Source: DASXTB01 sp036505615
Lineage (GTDB): Bacteria; Acidobacteriota; UBA6911; JACQSX01
Length of the DNA: 16,370 nucleotides
Assembly (NCBI GenBank): GCA_036505615.1
Contig: DASXTB010000147.1
Coordinates: 1-16,370 of the forward strand
Reading direction: 5' to 3'
The translations under genes were made by a program, and so were the position numbers. A model generated the notes under the pieces. It was not told the DNA's origin and searched no databases. It worked only from the letters and a program-made list of their open reading frames with translations. The first letter of the stretch is position 1. Each line of letters begins with the position of its first letter. Positions 6,844-14,283 of the stretch are shown here, one piece after another.

Positions 6844-8196
6844 ATGTCCCTCCTCAAGATCAGCATCGCGGGAGTGCGTGGCGTAGTAGGGGAAGCCTTG
6901 ACTCCGGAATTGCTGATTCGTTTTGCACAGGCCATGGGGACTTATGCGAACGGCAAAATCGCGGTCTGTCGCGACACGCGCCCCTCAGGCGAGATGGCCC
7001 TGTCGGCAGTGCTATCGGGGTTGATTGCCTCAGGCTGCCAGGTGATAGACCTGGGCATCTGTCCCACGCCCAGCATGCAGCTCTATGTCGGAGAAAAGGG
7101 TTTTTCCGGAGGCATTGCAGTAACCGCGGGCCATAACCCCGAAGAGTGGAATGCGTTGAAGTTTGTCCGCCCGGATGGGATGTATTTCAACGCGCTGCAG
7201 GGTCAAGAACTGCTGGACGTTTACCACCAGGGAGAATTCAACAAGGCAAGGTGGGACCAGCTCCCTCCCGTGGTGTGCGACGGCACGGCCGTAGACGGAC
7301 ACATTGCGCGGATTGTTGAGCAGGTGGATGTAAAGGCCATTCGAGCTCGGCGATTCAAAATAGCCCTGGATTGCTGCAACGGCGGATGTTCTCTAGCCAG
7401 CCCGCGTCTTCTCGAGCAACTGGGGTGCGAGGTGTTTGTCATCAATAATGACTTGACTGAGCGCCTCCCGCATGACCCTGATCCAAGCAGCGGCAATCTT
7501 TCCCAGCTGAAAGCGCTGCTGAAGGCTGCCGGCGCCGATATCGGTTTTGGCCACGACACGGACGGTGAACGACTGGGCATCGTCACAGAAAAAGGAGAAC
7601 CACTGCATCAGGAAAAGACCCTTGGCCTGCTGGCCCGTGTTTTACTGGAGCGCAGGCCGGGGATAGTGGTAACCAATTTCTCGACCAGCAGGATGGTTGA
7701 AGATCTCGCCCGGCGATTTGGGGGATCGGTTGTTCGCACGCCCGTGGGTCAAGCTTTCATTGCCGGTAAGGTGAAAGAGCTGGACGCGACCGTAGGCGGG
7801 GAAGGGAGCGGAGGCGTTGTAGTGCCGTTCGTGCAATATACCAACGATAGCCTGGCGGTAATTGCTGTTCTCCTCGAGTACCTGGCATGCCGGCGGCGCA
7901 GCATATCGGAGCTGGATTCCGAACTTCCCCGCTACGTCATGAAAAAGCAGGATATTCTGCTGGAACCTTATCAGATTTTTTCCACGCTTCAGAACTTGCG
8001 CGCCCAGTGGGAAGAGCGAGAGGAAGCGGTGGACTTCACGGACGGGATCAAATGGGAGTGGCCGGACGGCTGGCTGCATGTCCGGGCTTCCAACACCGAG
8101 TCGTTGATTCGCGTGATTGCGGAGGCCCGGGATGAGTCGCGCGCCACGGAATTGCTTGATGGCGCTTTGGCGCAGTTGGGGAGCGTAGCCGGATGA
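6844..8196 (+). CDS. Phosphohexomutase-like protein lacking the catalytic serine (possible pseudoenzyme)
   Basis: 450 residues with the four-domain alpha-D-phosphohexomutase layout (GlmM/ManB type). The active-site loop reads T94-A-G-H-N-P99. The serine that carries the phosphate in TASHNP enzymes is Gly96 (codon GGC at 7129-7131, one transition from AGC). The metal loop is D238-T-D-G-E-R243, with Glu where the third Asp is usual. The sugar loop is GGEGSGG (318-324). The phosphate loop is RASNTES (414-420), against RPSNTEP in the neighbour. The fold and length look intact and there is no frameshift, so this is a maintained gene rather than debris. Its stop overlaps the next start (ATGA at 8193-8196), implying coupled translation. 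I see no Shine-Dalgarno before ATG 6844, so a leaderless or weak start is possible. It may be a regulatory or structural partner of the downstream enzyme (inference). Confidence 0.88.
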   Translation: MSLLKISIAGVRGVVGEALTPELLIRFAQAMGTYANGKIAVCRDTRPSGEMALSAVLSGLIASGCQVIDLGICPTPSMQLYVGEKGFSGGIAVTAGHNPEEWNALKFVRPDGMYFNALQGQELLDVYHQGEFNKARWDQLPPVVCDGTAVDGHIARIVEQVDVKAIRARRFKIALDCCNGGCSLASPRLLEQLGCEVFVINNDLTERLPHDPDPSSGNLSQLKALLKAAGADIGFGHDTDGERLGIVTEKGEPLHQEKTLGLLARVLLERRPGIVVTNFSTSRMVEDLARRFGGSVVRTPVGQAFIAGKVKELDATVGGEGSGGVVVPFVQYTNDSLAVIAVLLEYLACRRRSISELDSELPRYVMKKQDILLEPYQIFSTLQNLRAQWEEREEAVDFTDGIKWEWPDGWLHVRASNTESLIRVIAEARDESRATELLDGALAQLGSVAG

Positions 8197-9530
8197 GGCC
8201 GATTCGAACGTTAAAGATCAGCATTTCCGGCGTGCGCGGGGTCATCGGGGACTCACTCTCGCCGGCGCTGCTGGCCAACTTCGCGCAGAGTTTTGGAACT
8301 TACGTTGGCGGCGCTACCGTGGTTGTGGGACGAGACACCCGAACCTCCGGTGAAATGGTCAGGCATGCTGTCGTTTCCGGATTAATTGCTACGGGCTGCC
8401 GCGTCATCGACGTCGGAGTCTGCCCGGTTCCGACAATCCAACTGGCGGCGCGAAATCTGCATGCGCACGGCGGAATCGCCATCACCGCTTCGCACAATCC
8501 CGCCGAGTGGAATGCGTTGAAGTTTATTAAAGGAGATGGCTGCTTCTTGAGCAGCTACGAGGCGGAAGAGTTGTTGCGCATCTACCACCAGCACGAATAT
8601 TCCTTCGCGCCCAGCCGGCGATTTCGAACTCTGCGCTATTATCCCCGGGCGATCCAGGACCACATTGATCGGATTGTGGAAAAGATCGGCCGGCTCAAAA
8701 GCGGTTTTCGCGTTGCAGTGGATTGTTGCAACGGTGCGGGCTCGCTGATGTCGCCCCAGTTCCTGGAAGCTCTGGGCTGCCGGGTGATACCGCTTCATGT
8801 TATTCCAGACGGAAGATTCCCCAGGCCTCCTGAACCGATTGCGCAGAATCTTTCAGAGCTTTCTCAACTGGTGCGTGATTCGAAGGCCGATGTTGGTTTT
8901 GCACAGGACGCGGACGCGGATCGGCTGGCAATCATTTCTGAAAGCGGAGAGCCCATCGGTGAAGATAACACTTTGGCTCTGGCGGCCTACTACGTGTTGG
9001 GCAAGACGCGGGGAACGGTCGTTGTCAATCTCTCGACGTCTCAAGTATTGGATGATATTGCCGCGATGCGCGGCGGCAGGCTGCTGCGGAGCCGGATCGG
9101 CGAGGTAAACGTCACCGATCGCATGAAGACCTCAGGCGCGATCATCGGCGGGGAAGGGAACGGCGGCGTAATCTATCCGCAGGTAAATTTCGGTCGTGAC
9201 AGCTTTGTGGGAATGGCGCTGATACTTCATCTCATGCAGGAAGAACAAAAAACGGTGACCGAAATCCTTGCCCAGTTGCCACACTACTCGATGATCAAGA
9301 CAGCCCGCCAGATCGCTTCCGATCAGATTCCTGGTTTGCTCGAGAAGCTCAAGAGATTCTATGGCGACAAGAAAATCGACTTGCAGGACGGCGTCAAGAT
9401 CCATCTAGATGGGAGTTGGATCCATGTCAGGCCGTCCAACACCGAACCGATCATGCGCGTGGTAGTAGAGGCGCCCAGTCTGGAGCAGGCCGAGAAGTTA
9501 GTGCAGGAAATCGAGGCGCAGTTGGGGTGA
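8193..9530 (+). CDS. Phosphohexomutase, GlmM/phosphomannomutase type, catalytically intact
   Basis: 445 residues, homologous over its full length to the gene it overlaps by 4 bp. All catalytic elements are present: T98-A-S-H-N-P103 with the phosphorylatable Ser100, metal loop D239-A-D-A-D-R244, sugar-recognition loop GGEGNGG (319-325), and phosphate-binding R413-P-S-N-T-E-P419. The GEGNGG and SNTEP variants are those I associate with archaeal-type phosphoglucosamine/phosphomannomutases rather than classic bacterial GlmM (GEQSGH, SGTEP). The enzyme interconverts hexose 6- and 1-phosphates. Glucosamine phosphate, feeding UDP-GlcNAc and peptidoglycan, is the most likely substrate, but mannose or glucose phosphate cannot be excluded. 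It is cytoplasmic. The TGA stop (9528-9530) is followed one base later by a 190-bp heptanucleotide array. Confidence 0.9.
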   Translation: MRPIRTLKISISGVRGVIGDSLSPALLANFAQSFGTYVGGATVVVGRDTRTSGEMVRHAVVSGLIATGCRVIDVGVCPVPTIQLAARNLHAHGGIAITASHNPAEWNALKFIKGDGCFLSSYEAEELLRIYHQHEYSFAPSRRFRTLRYYPRAIQDHIDRIVEKIGRLKSGFRVAVDCCNGAGSLMSPQFLEALGCRVIPLHVIPDGRFPRPPEPIAQNLSELSQLVRDSKADVGFAQDADADRLAIISESGEPIGEDNTLALAAYYVLGKTRGTVVVNLSTSQVLDDIAAMRGGRLLRSRIGEVNVTDRMKTSGAIIGGEGNGGVIYPQVNFGRDSFVGMALILHLMQEEQKTVTEILAQLPHYSMIKTARQIASDQIPGLLEKLKRFYGDKKIDLQDGVKIHLDGSWIHVRPSNTEPIMRVVVEAPSLEQAEKLVQEIEAQLG

Positions 9531-9531
9531 A

Positions 9532-9721
9532 GCGATTGCGGATTTCGGATTGGCCGATTGCGGACTGCCGATTGCGGACTGCCGATTGCGGACTGCGGAT
9601 TGCGAATTGCGGACTGCGGATTGCGGATTGCGGATTGCCGATTGTCCATTGCGGATTGCGGATTGCCGATTGCGGATTGCGGATTTTGGACTGCGGATTT
9701 TGGAATACGGATTTCGGAATT
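9532..9721 (+). repeat. CGGATTG heptanucleotide array, left arm (27 units)
   Basis: About 27 units of 7 bases (CGGATTG, CCGATTG, CGGACTG, CGGATTT and variants), all in phase except for one extra G at 9553. The array starts one base after the TGA stop of the phosphohexomutase. Every frame is free of stops over long stretches, so it produces spurious reading frames with a heptapeptide period (DCGLRIA type). Confidence 0.92.
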
Positions 9722-9771
9722 ACGCCTTAAACAGGCGATCTTGAATCTCACCCCTGTTAGTTCTTAATCGG

Positions 9772-9946
9772 CAGTGCGCAATCCGAAATCCACAATCCGC
9801 AATTCGCAATCCGCAATCCGCAATCGGCAATCCGCAATGGACAATCCGCAATCCGAAATCGGCAATCCGCAATCCGCAATGGACAATTCGCAATCCGAAA
9901 TCGGCAATCCGCAATGGACAATCCGCAATCCGAAATCCGCAATCCG
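9772..9946 (-). repeat. CAATCCG heptanucleotide array, right arm (25 units)
   Basis: Exactly 25 units of 7 bases without any phase slip, the reverse complement family of 9532-9721. It ends as CAAT fused to the TAA stop (complement TTA, 9950-9952) of the convergent lipoprotein gene. Only 50 bases (9722-9771) separate the two arms, so the whole convergent gap is an extended inverted repeat. Confidence 0.92.
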
Positions 9947-9949
9947 CAA

Positions 9950-10579
9950 TTAGAGGGGTGTTTCCAGGGTTGTCTTTTGAGTGAGCCGGAAGATGATCAC
10001 CTGGCCGGAGGGCAATCTTACTGAATTGCCTCGGATGTGGACAATCTGACTCGACACCGGATCGCCTTGCGATACCGGAGGGGCGGCATTGACGAGGTTC
10101 AGGCTGTCAGATCCGGTTTCATCTGCCTGAATGGTCAGCAGATTTGTCTGGAGGGGGAACCACCGGCTATTGATCATAATCTCAACCATCGTCAATGAAA
10201 GTTCCGCGCTCTTGGCGTCTTGGGAAGCCAGGACGTCGGTTAACTGGCCCCTGAGCGATGCTCCTTCGGAAACTACCAGCTTTGTTCCGATTATCAGGGC
10301 TTTGGCCAGAGTGGCGTTGAATGTGTCGCCGCTTTTGTTCTGCGACGCATCGATCGGGTCGGTCAGCTTGACAGATAATTCGGTGTTCGCCGGCACGTTG
10401 ATGGAGTCACTGCTCAGGAAAACGAGATCCGAATTGGGAGCGCCGCTTGTGCCTGGCGATGAAGAAGCGCTTTTCTCTCCGTTTCTTGGAGCACCCGGCA
10501 GAATGATGTTGGGATTGACCGTATTCTTGTGGCCACAGGCCACCAGAAGAACGCTGAGCAGAAAAAGACGGCGAGTCAC
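9950..10579 (-). CDS. Small lipoprotein of unknown function
   Basis: 209 residues from GTG at 10579. The nearest upstream ATG runs into a stop within four codons. The N-terminus MTRRLFLLSVLLVACG is a lipoprotein signal with lipobox L12-V-A-C15, so the protein is probably membrane-anchored. A low-complexity linker rich in Ser, Gly and Pro (about 30-50) is followed by a beta-rich domain: INVPANTELSVKLTDPIDA, then GDTFNATLAKAL and EGASLRGQLTDV. I recall this pattern (an AGT-like start, a 'sodium-like' L-x-D-x-ID-x2 strand and GDxF-x-A-x-L) in many uncharacterised Acidobacterial envelope proteins. The function is unknown. It is convergent with the phosphohexomutase, and its TAA stop (9950-9952) is fused to the end of the CAATCCG array. 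No strong ribosome site is visible. Confidence 0.75.
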   Translation of the reverse strand: MTRRLFLLSVLLVACGHKNTVNPNIILPGAPRNGEKSASSSPGTSGAPNSDLVFLSSDSINVPANTELSVKLTDPIDASQNKSGDTFNATLAKALIIGTKLVVSEGASLRGQLTDVLASQDAKSAELSLTMVEIMINSRWFPLQTNLLTIQADETGSDSLNLVNAAPPVSQGDPVSSQIVHIRGNSVRLPSGQVIIFRLTQKTTLETPL

Positions 10580-10718
10580 GGTGACATTTTAGCCTGGAGT
10601 TGGAGACAAGAGAATTGTAGCCTGGGCGTATTCGTGGACGTCGACGGTTTTTTCGGTTGCGATCGGAGCCCCCCGAGATTGGTGTGTGCTAACGCATTCT
10701 CAGGGCCAAAATAGCTTC

Positions 10719-10748
10719 TTGACTTTGTATCTTAAAGTACTCTACCAT
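10719..10748 (+). promoter_or_regulatory. Possible promoter for the lipoprotein gene at 10818
   Basis: TTGACT (10719-10724) and TACCAT (10743-10748) are separated by 18 bases in an AT-richer stretch, about 70 bases before the start codon. The -35 match is good and the -10 match partial. Confidence 0.3.
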
Positions 10749-10817
10749 GCTGCAAGTAGCCGCTGGCTTGCAATTCATCAATGCGCAAGCGGGCGTCACG
10801 TCAGTGGAGGGGTTGAG

Positions 10818-11177
10818 ATGAAGGTGAACATACCCAGTCTTTTGGCGTGCTTGTGCACAATGGCGTTGCCGGGGTGCAGCCGACCAAACAATCTATTGCT
10901 GGGGAGGGTCGAAGCAACTGTTGGCGGCCACACTGTTGTGGTGACTGATTGCTACCGACTCAGTGTCCCGCCGCCACAGAAGCTGGAAGACTCAGGGGAG
11001 GGCAAATTGACGTACCGGTTCATGCCGTGCCGGGATGCCGATATTGTCATTCGCGGCGAGAAGCTCATGGTTAACGGAAAATCGTACGGACACCTAAATC
11101 ATAGCGATACCATTACCGTTGACCATGGCAAGGTTTTAATCAACGAAACGGCGGCGAGCGTAGCGGCCGGCAACTAG
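10818..11177 (+). CDS. Small predicted lipoprotein, unknown function
   Basis: 119 residues from ATG 10818, which has a near-perfect ribosome site GGAGGGG at 10806-10812. The frame is open further upstream, but nothing there looks coding. The N-terminus is a signal peptide with lipobox L17-P-G-C20, so it is a likely lipoprotein. The mature part is short and beta-rich: VEATVGGHTVVVTDCYRL, then a KLTYRFMPCRDADIVIRGEK stretch, then KSYGHLNHSDTITVDHGKV. Two cysteines (in TDCYR and MPCRD) could form a disulfide. I do not recognise the family. The gene is divergent from the lipoprotein at 9950-10579 and convergent with the DUF4416 gene. An octanucleotide array follows its stop. Confidence 0.75.
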   Translation: MKVNIPSLLACLCTMALPGCSRPNNLLLGRVEATVGGHTVVVTDCYRLSVPPPQKLEDSGEGKLTYRFMPCRDADIVIRGEKLMVNGKSYGHLNHSDTITVDHGKVLINETAASVAAGN

Positions 11178-11211
11178 AGGCTCAGCGCGGCAGGGCTGCA
11201 ACTAAAACGAA

Positions 11212-11235
11212 GGGACACGGCGACATGGGGACGCG
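11212..11235 (+). repeat. GGGACACG octanucleotide array, left arm
   Basis: Three 8-base units (GGGACACG, GCGACATG, GGGACGCG), complementary in type to 11312-11343. The period here is 8, not 7. It follows the small lipoprotein gene ending at 11177. Confidence 0.6.
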
Positions 11236-11301
11236 CGGAGTGAAAATCTTTGCGTCCTCCGTAATGCTAAACGTTAAATCCTTTACGAGGTTCAATGATT
11301 C

Positions 11302-11874
11302 TTACGCTCGCCGTGTCCCCGTGTCACCGTGTCCCCCTGTCCCTTCGTTTTGCTTGCGGCTTTGCAGTGCTAAGTCTCTGATCTTGGTAAAGAACTCCAG
11401 AACCAGCGGCGACTGATAGTCCGGGTATGTCCACGGAAGCGGATGGTATGAGCTATCGCGGAAAATCAATGTCACTTCGCAGAACACACCGTCGCGGAGA
11501 TACACTCGGTGGGCGTGATTTTTTAGGGTTGAAAGAATGACGCTGTAGCTGGTAGCCAATCCGGGGTCAATGTTGAAAACGCGCCTGCCCGGTTCGCGCC
11601 ACAGTCGTTGTTCCAGGGAGTGTGTCGCCAGCTTGCAGTCAGCCAGCTCATCCATCTGAATGGGCTCGGCAAAAGCCACAAACTGCTTCTGCAAATCCGG
11701 TCCCATTTCTGTTTCGTAGTAGCGGCTAAAGGCGGCCATGTCGTAAGTGGGGCTGTGGTAAGAAACGGGTCCGAAAAGCTTAATCAGCTCCTGGATGCAG
11801 AGTGACTGGTCGACGCGCGGGTACAACAGCGCGACAAACAAACAGGCGGGCGGAGGAGTTCTCAGGTCGGCCAT
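11302..11874 (-). CDS. DUF4416 family protein
   Basis: 190 residues. I recognise the DUF4416 pattern: an N-terminal strand (ACLFVALLYP), then LIKLFGPVSYHSPTYDM, then YYETEMGPDLQKQFVAF, ELADCKL, then RVFNIDPG, HRVYLRDGVFCEVTLIFR and PLPWTYPDY. The function of the family is unknown. The protein is soluble with no signal peptide. The last 13 or so residues (GTGGHGDTGTRRA) are not family sequence. They are translated from an octanucleotide repeat array that runs into the 3' end. ATG 11874 has no ribosome site. Only four bases separate it from an AGAATTA heptamer array, so translation initiation is odd. It lies 171 bp downstream of ligA on the same strand and may be co-transcribed with it. The whole gap between them is repeat-like. 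Confidence 0.8.
   Translation of the reverse strand: MADLRTPPPACLFVALLYPRVDQSLCIQELIKLFGPVSYHSPTYDMAAFSRYYETEMGPDLQKQFVAFAEPIQMDELADCKLATHSLEQRLWREPGRRVFNIDPGLATSYSVILSTLKNHAHRVYLRDGVFCEVTLIFRDSSYHPLPWTYPDYQSPLVLEFFTKIRDLALQSRKQNEGTGGHGDTGTRRA
11312..11343 (-). repeat. CGTGTCCC octanucleotide array, right arm, inside the DUF4416 3' end
   Basis: Four 8-base units (CGTGTCCC, CGTGTCAC, CGTGTCCC, CCTGTCCC). The array is translated as the C-terminal tail of the DUF4416 protein. With 11212-11235 it forms an inverted pair with a spacer of 76 bases. Confidence 0.75.
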
Positions 11875-11878
11875 ACGA

Positions 11879-11920
11879 AGAATTAAGAATTAAGAATGAA
11901 GAGTGAAGAATTAAGAGTGA
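11879..11920 (+). repeat. AGAATTA/AGAGTGA heptanucleotide array, left arm
   Basis: Six 7-base units in phase (AGAATTA, AGAATTA, AGAATGA, AGAGTGA, AGAATTA, AGAGTGA), the same family as 3506-3540. It lies four bases from the DUF4416 start codon and takes the place where a ribosome site would be. Confidence 0.85.
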
Positions 11921-11958
11921 CAAAGTTGGGACATTTTCGAGTTCAATTGTTGAATCTC

Positions 11959-11986
11959 GAATGACGATTGACGAGTGACAAATGAC
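11959..11986 (+). repeat. GAATGAC heptanucleotide cluster in the ligA-DUF4416 spacer
   Basis: Four 7-base units in phase (GAATGAC, GATTGAC, GAGTGAC, AAATGAC) lying between the arms of the AGAATTA pair. It is a separate sequence family with the same period. Confidence 0.6.
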
Positions 11987-12011
11987 GTTTTTCCAACCAC
12001 CAGCCGTTCGC

Positions 12012-12053
12012 CATTCTTCACTCTTAATTCTTCATTCTTAATTCTTCATTCCC
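12012..12053 (-). repeat. AATTCTT heptanucleotide array, right arm
   Basis: Six units in phase (CATTCTT, CACTCTT, AATTCTT, CATTCTT, AATTCTT, CATTCCC), complementary to 11879-11920. The ligA TGA stop (12046-12048) is inside the array. Confidence 0.85.
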
Positions 12054-14067
12054 CTTCCCCCATCTTCACCAACTGTTTCTCGGTAATCTCCTTAACACCG
12101 AGTTTTCGGGCCTTGGCCAGCTTGGACCCGGGATCGGCGCCTACGACCAGATAGTCGAGCTTTTTGGAGACAGAAGAAAGAACAGTCCCCCCCTGCTCGC
12201 GGATCCATTTCTCGGCAGCACTACGGGGCATGGATTCCAGAGTTCCGGTAATGATAAAAGTTTTCCCTTTCAACGGCCCTTCGGGGACGATTTTCGCTTC
12301 GCGCTTCATTTTGAGCTCGGCCCTGCGGAGCTTTTCCACAAACTCTCGGTTTCTGGCATCCCGGAAATAGTGATGAACGCTGCGAGCGATTTCGGGCCCT
12401 ACGCCAGAAATGTTTCCAATTTCTTCCTCAGAAGCATTCATCAGCGAATCGATGCCCTGAAAGTTATTAACTAAAAGTTGGGCAATACCTTCCCCCACGT
12501 GCCGGATGCCCATGGCGAACAGTACGTTTTCGAAGCGGCGCTGCTTGCTGGCCTCGATCGCCCCGCGAAGATTGCTTACCGATTTCTCCTTGAAATTGGG
12601 GAGCTGCGCCAATTGTTCGTTCGACAAAGAGTACAGATCCGCGCCGTCCCGGATAAAGCCGAGGTCGATCATCTTCTGCAGCGTTGATGGTCCCAATCCC
12701 CGTATGTCCATCGCGCCTTGGCTGACAAAGTGGTTCAGACCTTCAAACTGCTGCGCCGGACAGTCGCGATTGACGCAATACGCCATTGCCTCGCCTTCCT
12801 CATGGACAACATCATGCCCACAGGATGGACACTTCTTCGGATAACGGAAAGCCTTTTCCTGTCCGGTTCGCCGTTCCAGCACCGGCCCGACGACTTGCGG
12901 GATCACATCGCCCGCGCGTTTAACGACGACCATGTCTCCGATACGGATATCTTTCCGCCGGATGTCATCCTGATTGTGAAGTGTCGCCAGTTTAATGGTG
13001 ACTCCGCCCACGCGCACCGGTTCTAAAACGGCAAAAGGGTTCATCGCGCCTGTGCGACCGACATTAATTCCGATCTCATTTAATTTGGTGACGGCCACTT
13101 GGCCGGGGAACTTGTAGGCGATCGCCCAGCGGGGGTCGCGGCTTACAACCCCGAGAGTACGCTGGAACTCCAGGTCGTCGACTTTGATCACCACCCCATC
13201 GATTTCGTAGTCGACCGAATCTCTCTTCTTTTCCCACTCGCGACAGAAGTCGAGCACGCCGTCCATGGAGGCGTGCCAGCGAAAATTTGGATTTACGGGA
13301 AAACCCCAATTTCTCAGTTTCTCCAGCGTTTCCCTTTGAGTCTCCAACTCTTCGTCTTCGATGTGGCCCACAGAGTATGCGAAAAAAGCCAGCGGCCGGC
13401 TGGCAGTGATTTTGGGGTCCAACTGGCGAATGGCACCGGCAGCGGCGTTTCTGGGGTTGGCAAATAGCGCCAGTTCTTGATCTGCGCGCTCTTCATTGAG
13501 CGCCTGAAAGGCTGAAACGGGCAGGAAAACCTCTCCCCTTACTTCCATTCGAGAGATGTGGTCGCAGTCTTTCAAACGCAGGGGAATATGTTTGACCGTC
13601 CTCAGATTGGGAGTAACGTCCTCTCCCACGACACCATTTCCACGAGTGGCGCCTCGCACGAAGCGTCCTTTTTCATAAGTCAAGGCAATGGCAACCCCGT
13701 CAATCTTCAACTCGGTGACGTAGGCGACGTCCTCCACATCAAGCACGTTGCATACGCGCCGGTGGAAAGCCCGCAGCTCAGCTTCGCTGAAGGCGTTGGC
13801 CAGGCTGAGCATCGGCGCGTAATGCTCGACCTTTTCAAAGCGCTCCAGCGGTTCGCTGCCGACGCGCTGCGTTGGGGAATCGGGCGACGCCAGCTCGGGA
13901 TGCGCCTTTTCCAGCTCTATCAGCTCACGAAACATCCGGTCATACTCGGAATCAGAAATTTCCGGGTCATCGAGAACGTGGTACCGGTAGTTGTGGTACT
14001 CGATTTTCTGGCGGAGCTCGCCGATACGCGCGGCGATCCTATCGATATCCTCTTCCATTGTTGCCAT
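12046..14067 (-). CDS. ligA: NAD+-dependent DNA ligase LigA
   Basis: 673 residues, the full bacterial LigA length. The enzyme seals nicks in duplex DNA, using NAD+ to adenylate the active-site lysine, in replication and repair. Visible domains: domain Ia with YHNYRYHVLDDPEISDSEYD (25-44), adenylation domain with K121-I-D-G124 and later motifs RGEVFLP, NPRNAAAG, EIDGVVIKV and WAIAYKFP, an OB fold with VGRTGAMNPFAVLEPV, a four-cysteine zinc finger (Cys412, 415, 430, 435), helix-hairpin-helix repeats (DIRGLG, GIRHVG, ISGVGP) and a C-terminal BRCT domain from about 597 (GKTFIITGTLESMPR). Start ATG 14067; the ATG three codons in (14058) is an alternative. The TGA stop and the preceding GGGGAAGGGGAA codons merge with an AATTCTT array. 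Identification is certain. Confidence 0.98.
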   Translation of the reverse strand: MATMEEDIDRIAARIGELRQKIEYHNYRYHVLDDPEISDSEYDRMFRELIELEKAHPELASPDSPTQRVGSEPLERFEKVEHYAPMLSLANAFSEAELRAFHRRVCNVLDVEDVAYVTELKIDGVAIALTYEKGRFVRGATRGNGVVGEDVTPNLRTVKHIPLRLKDCDHISRMEVRGEVFLPVSAFQALNEERADQELALFANPRNAAAGAIRQLDPKITASRPLAFFAYSVGHIEDEELETQRETLEKLRNWGFPVNPNFRWHASMDGVLDFCREWEKKRDSVDYEIDGVVIKVDDLEFQRTLGVVSRDPRWAIAYKFPGQVAVTKLNEIGINVGRTGAMNPFAVLEPVRVGGVTIKLATLHNQDDIRRKDIRIGDMVVVKRAGDVIPQVVGPVLERRTGQEKAFRYPKKCPSCGHDVVHEEGEAMAYCVNRDCPAQQFEGLNHFVSQGAMDIRGLGPSTLQKMIDLGFIRDGADLYSLSNEQLAQLPNFKEKSVSNLRGAIEASKQRRFENVLFAMGIRHVGEGIAQLLVNNFQGIDSLMNASEEEIGNISGVGPEIARSVHHYFRDARNREFVEKLRRAELKMKREAKIVPEGPLKGKTFIITGTLESMPRSAAEKWIREQGGTVLSSVSKKLDYLVVGADPGSKLAKARKLGVKEITEKQLVKMGEGE

Positions 14068-14094
14068 GATGGCTCATATGAGGCGCAAGTCGAA

Positions 14095-14199
14095 TGTTGC
14101 TGGTTGCCAGTTACCAGTTGCCAGTTGCCAGTTGCCAGTTCCTAGTTCCCAGTTCCTAGTTCCCAGTTCCCAGTCGCCAGTTGCCAGTTCCCAGTACGT
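14095..14199 (+). repeat. AGTTGCC/AGTTCCC heptanucleotide array, left arm (15 units)
   Basis: Fifteen 7-base units in phase, beginning 28 bases upstream of the ligA start on the divergent side. The unit shifts from AGTTGCC near ligA to AGTTCCC and AGTTCCT in the middle and back again. It is inverted relative to 14284-14388. Confidence 0.9.
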
Positions 14200-14283
14200 C
14201 ATTTAACAGTTTAATAGCCATACGCGGAATTCCTTAATTGTCATTCTTCCTTTGGCTGAACTGACCACTAACTATCGCGAATC

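Noticed and set aside
6523..6935. Frames in the divergent kinase-mutase gap
   Set aside because: Same cause: they read the CGCAATC/GACAATC array.
9550..9949. Frames on both strands with a heptapeptide period (DCGLRIA, NPQSAIR types)
   Set aside because: A 7-base repeat lacking stops gives a 7-residue repeat in every frame. No start context or conserved protein is seen, so these are translations of repeat DNA.
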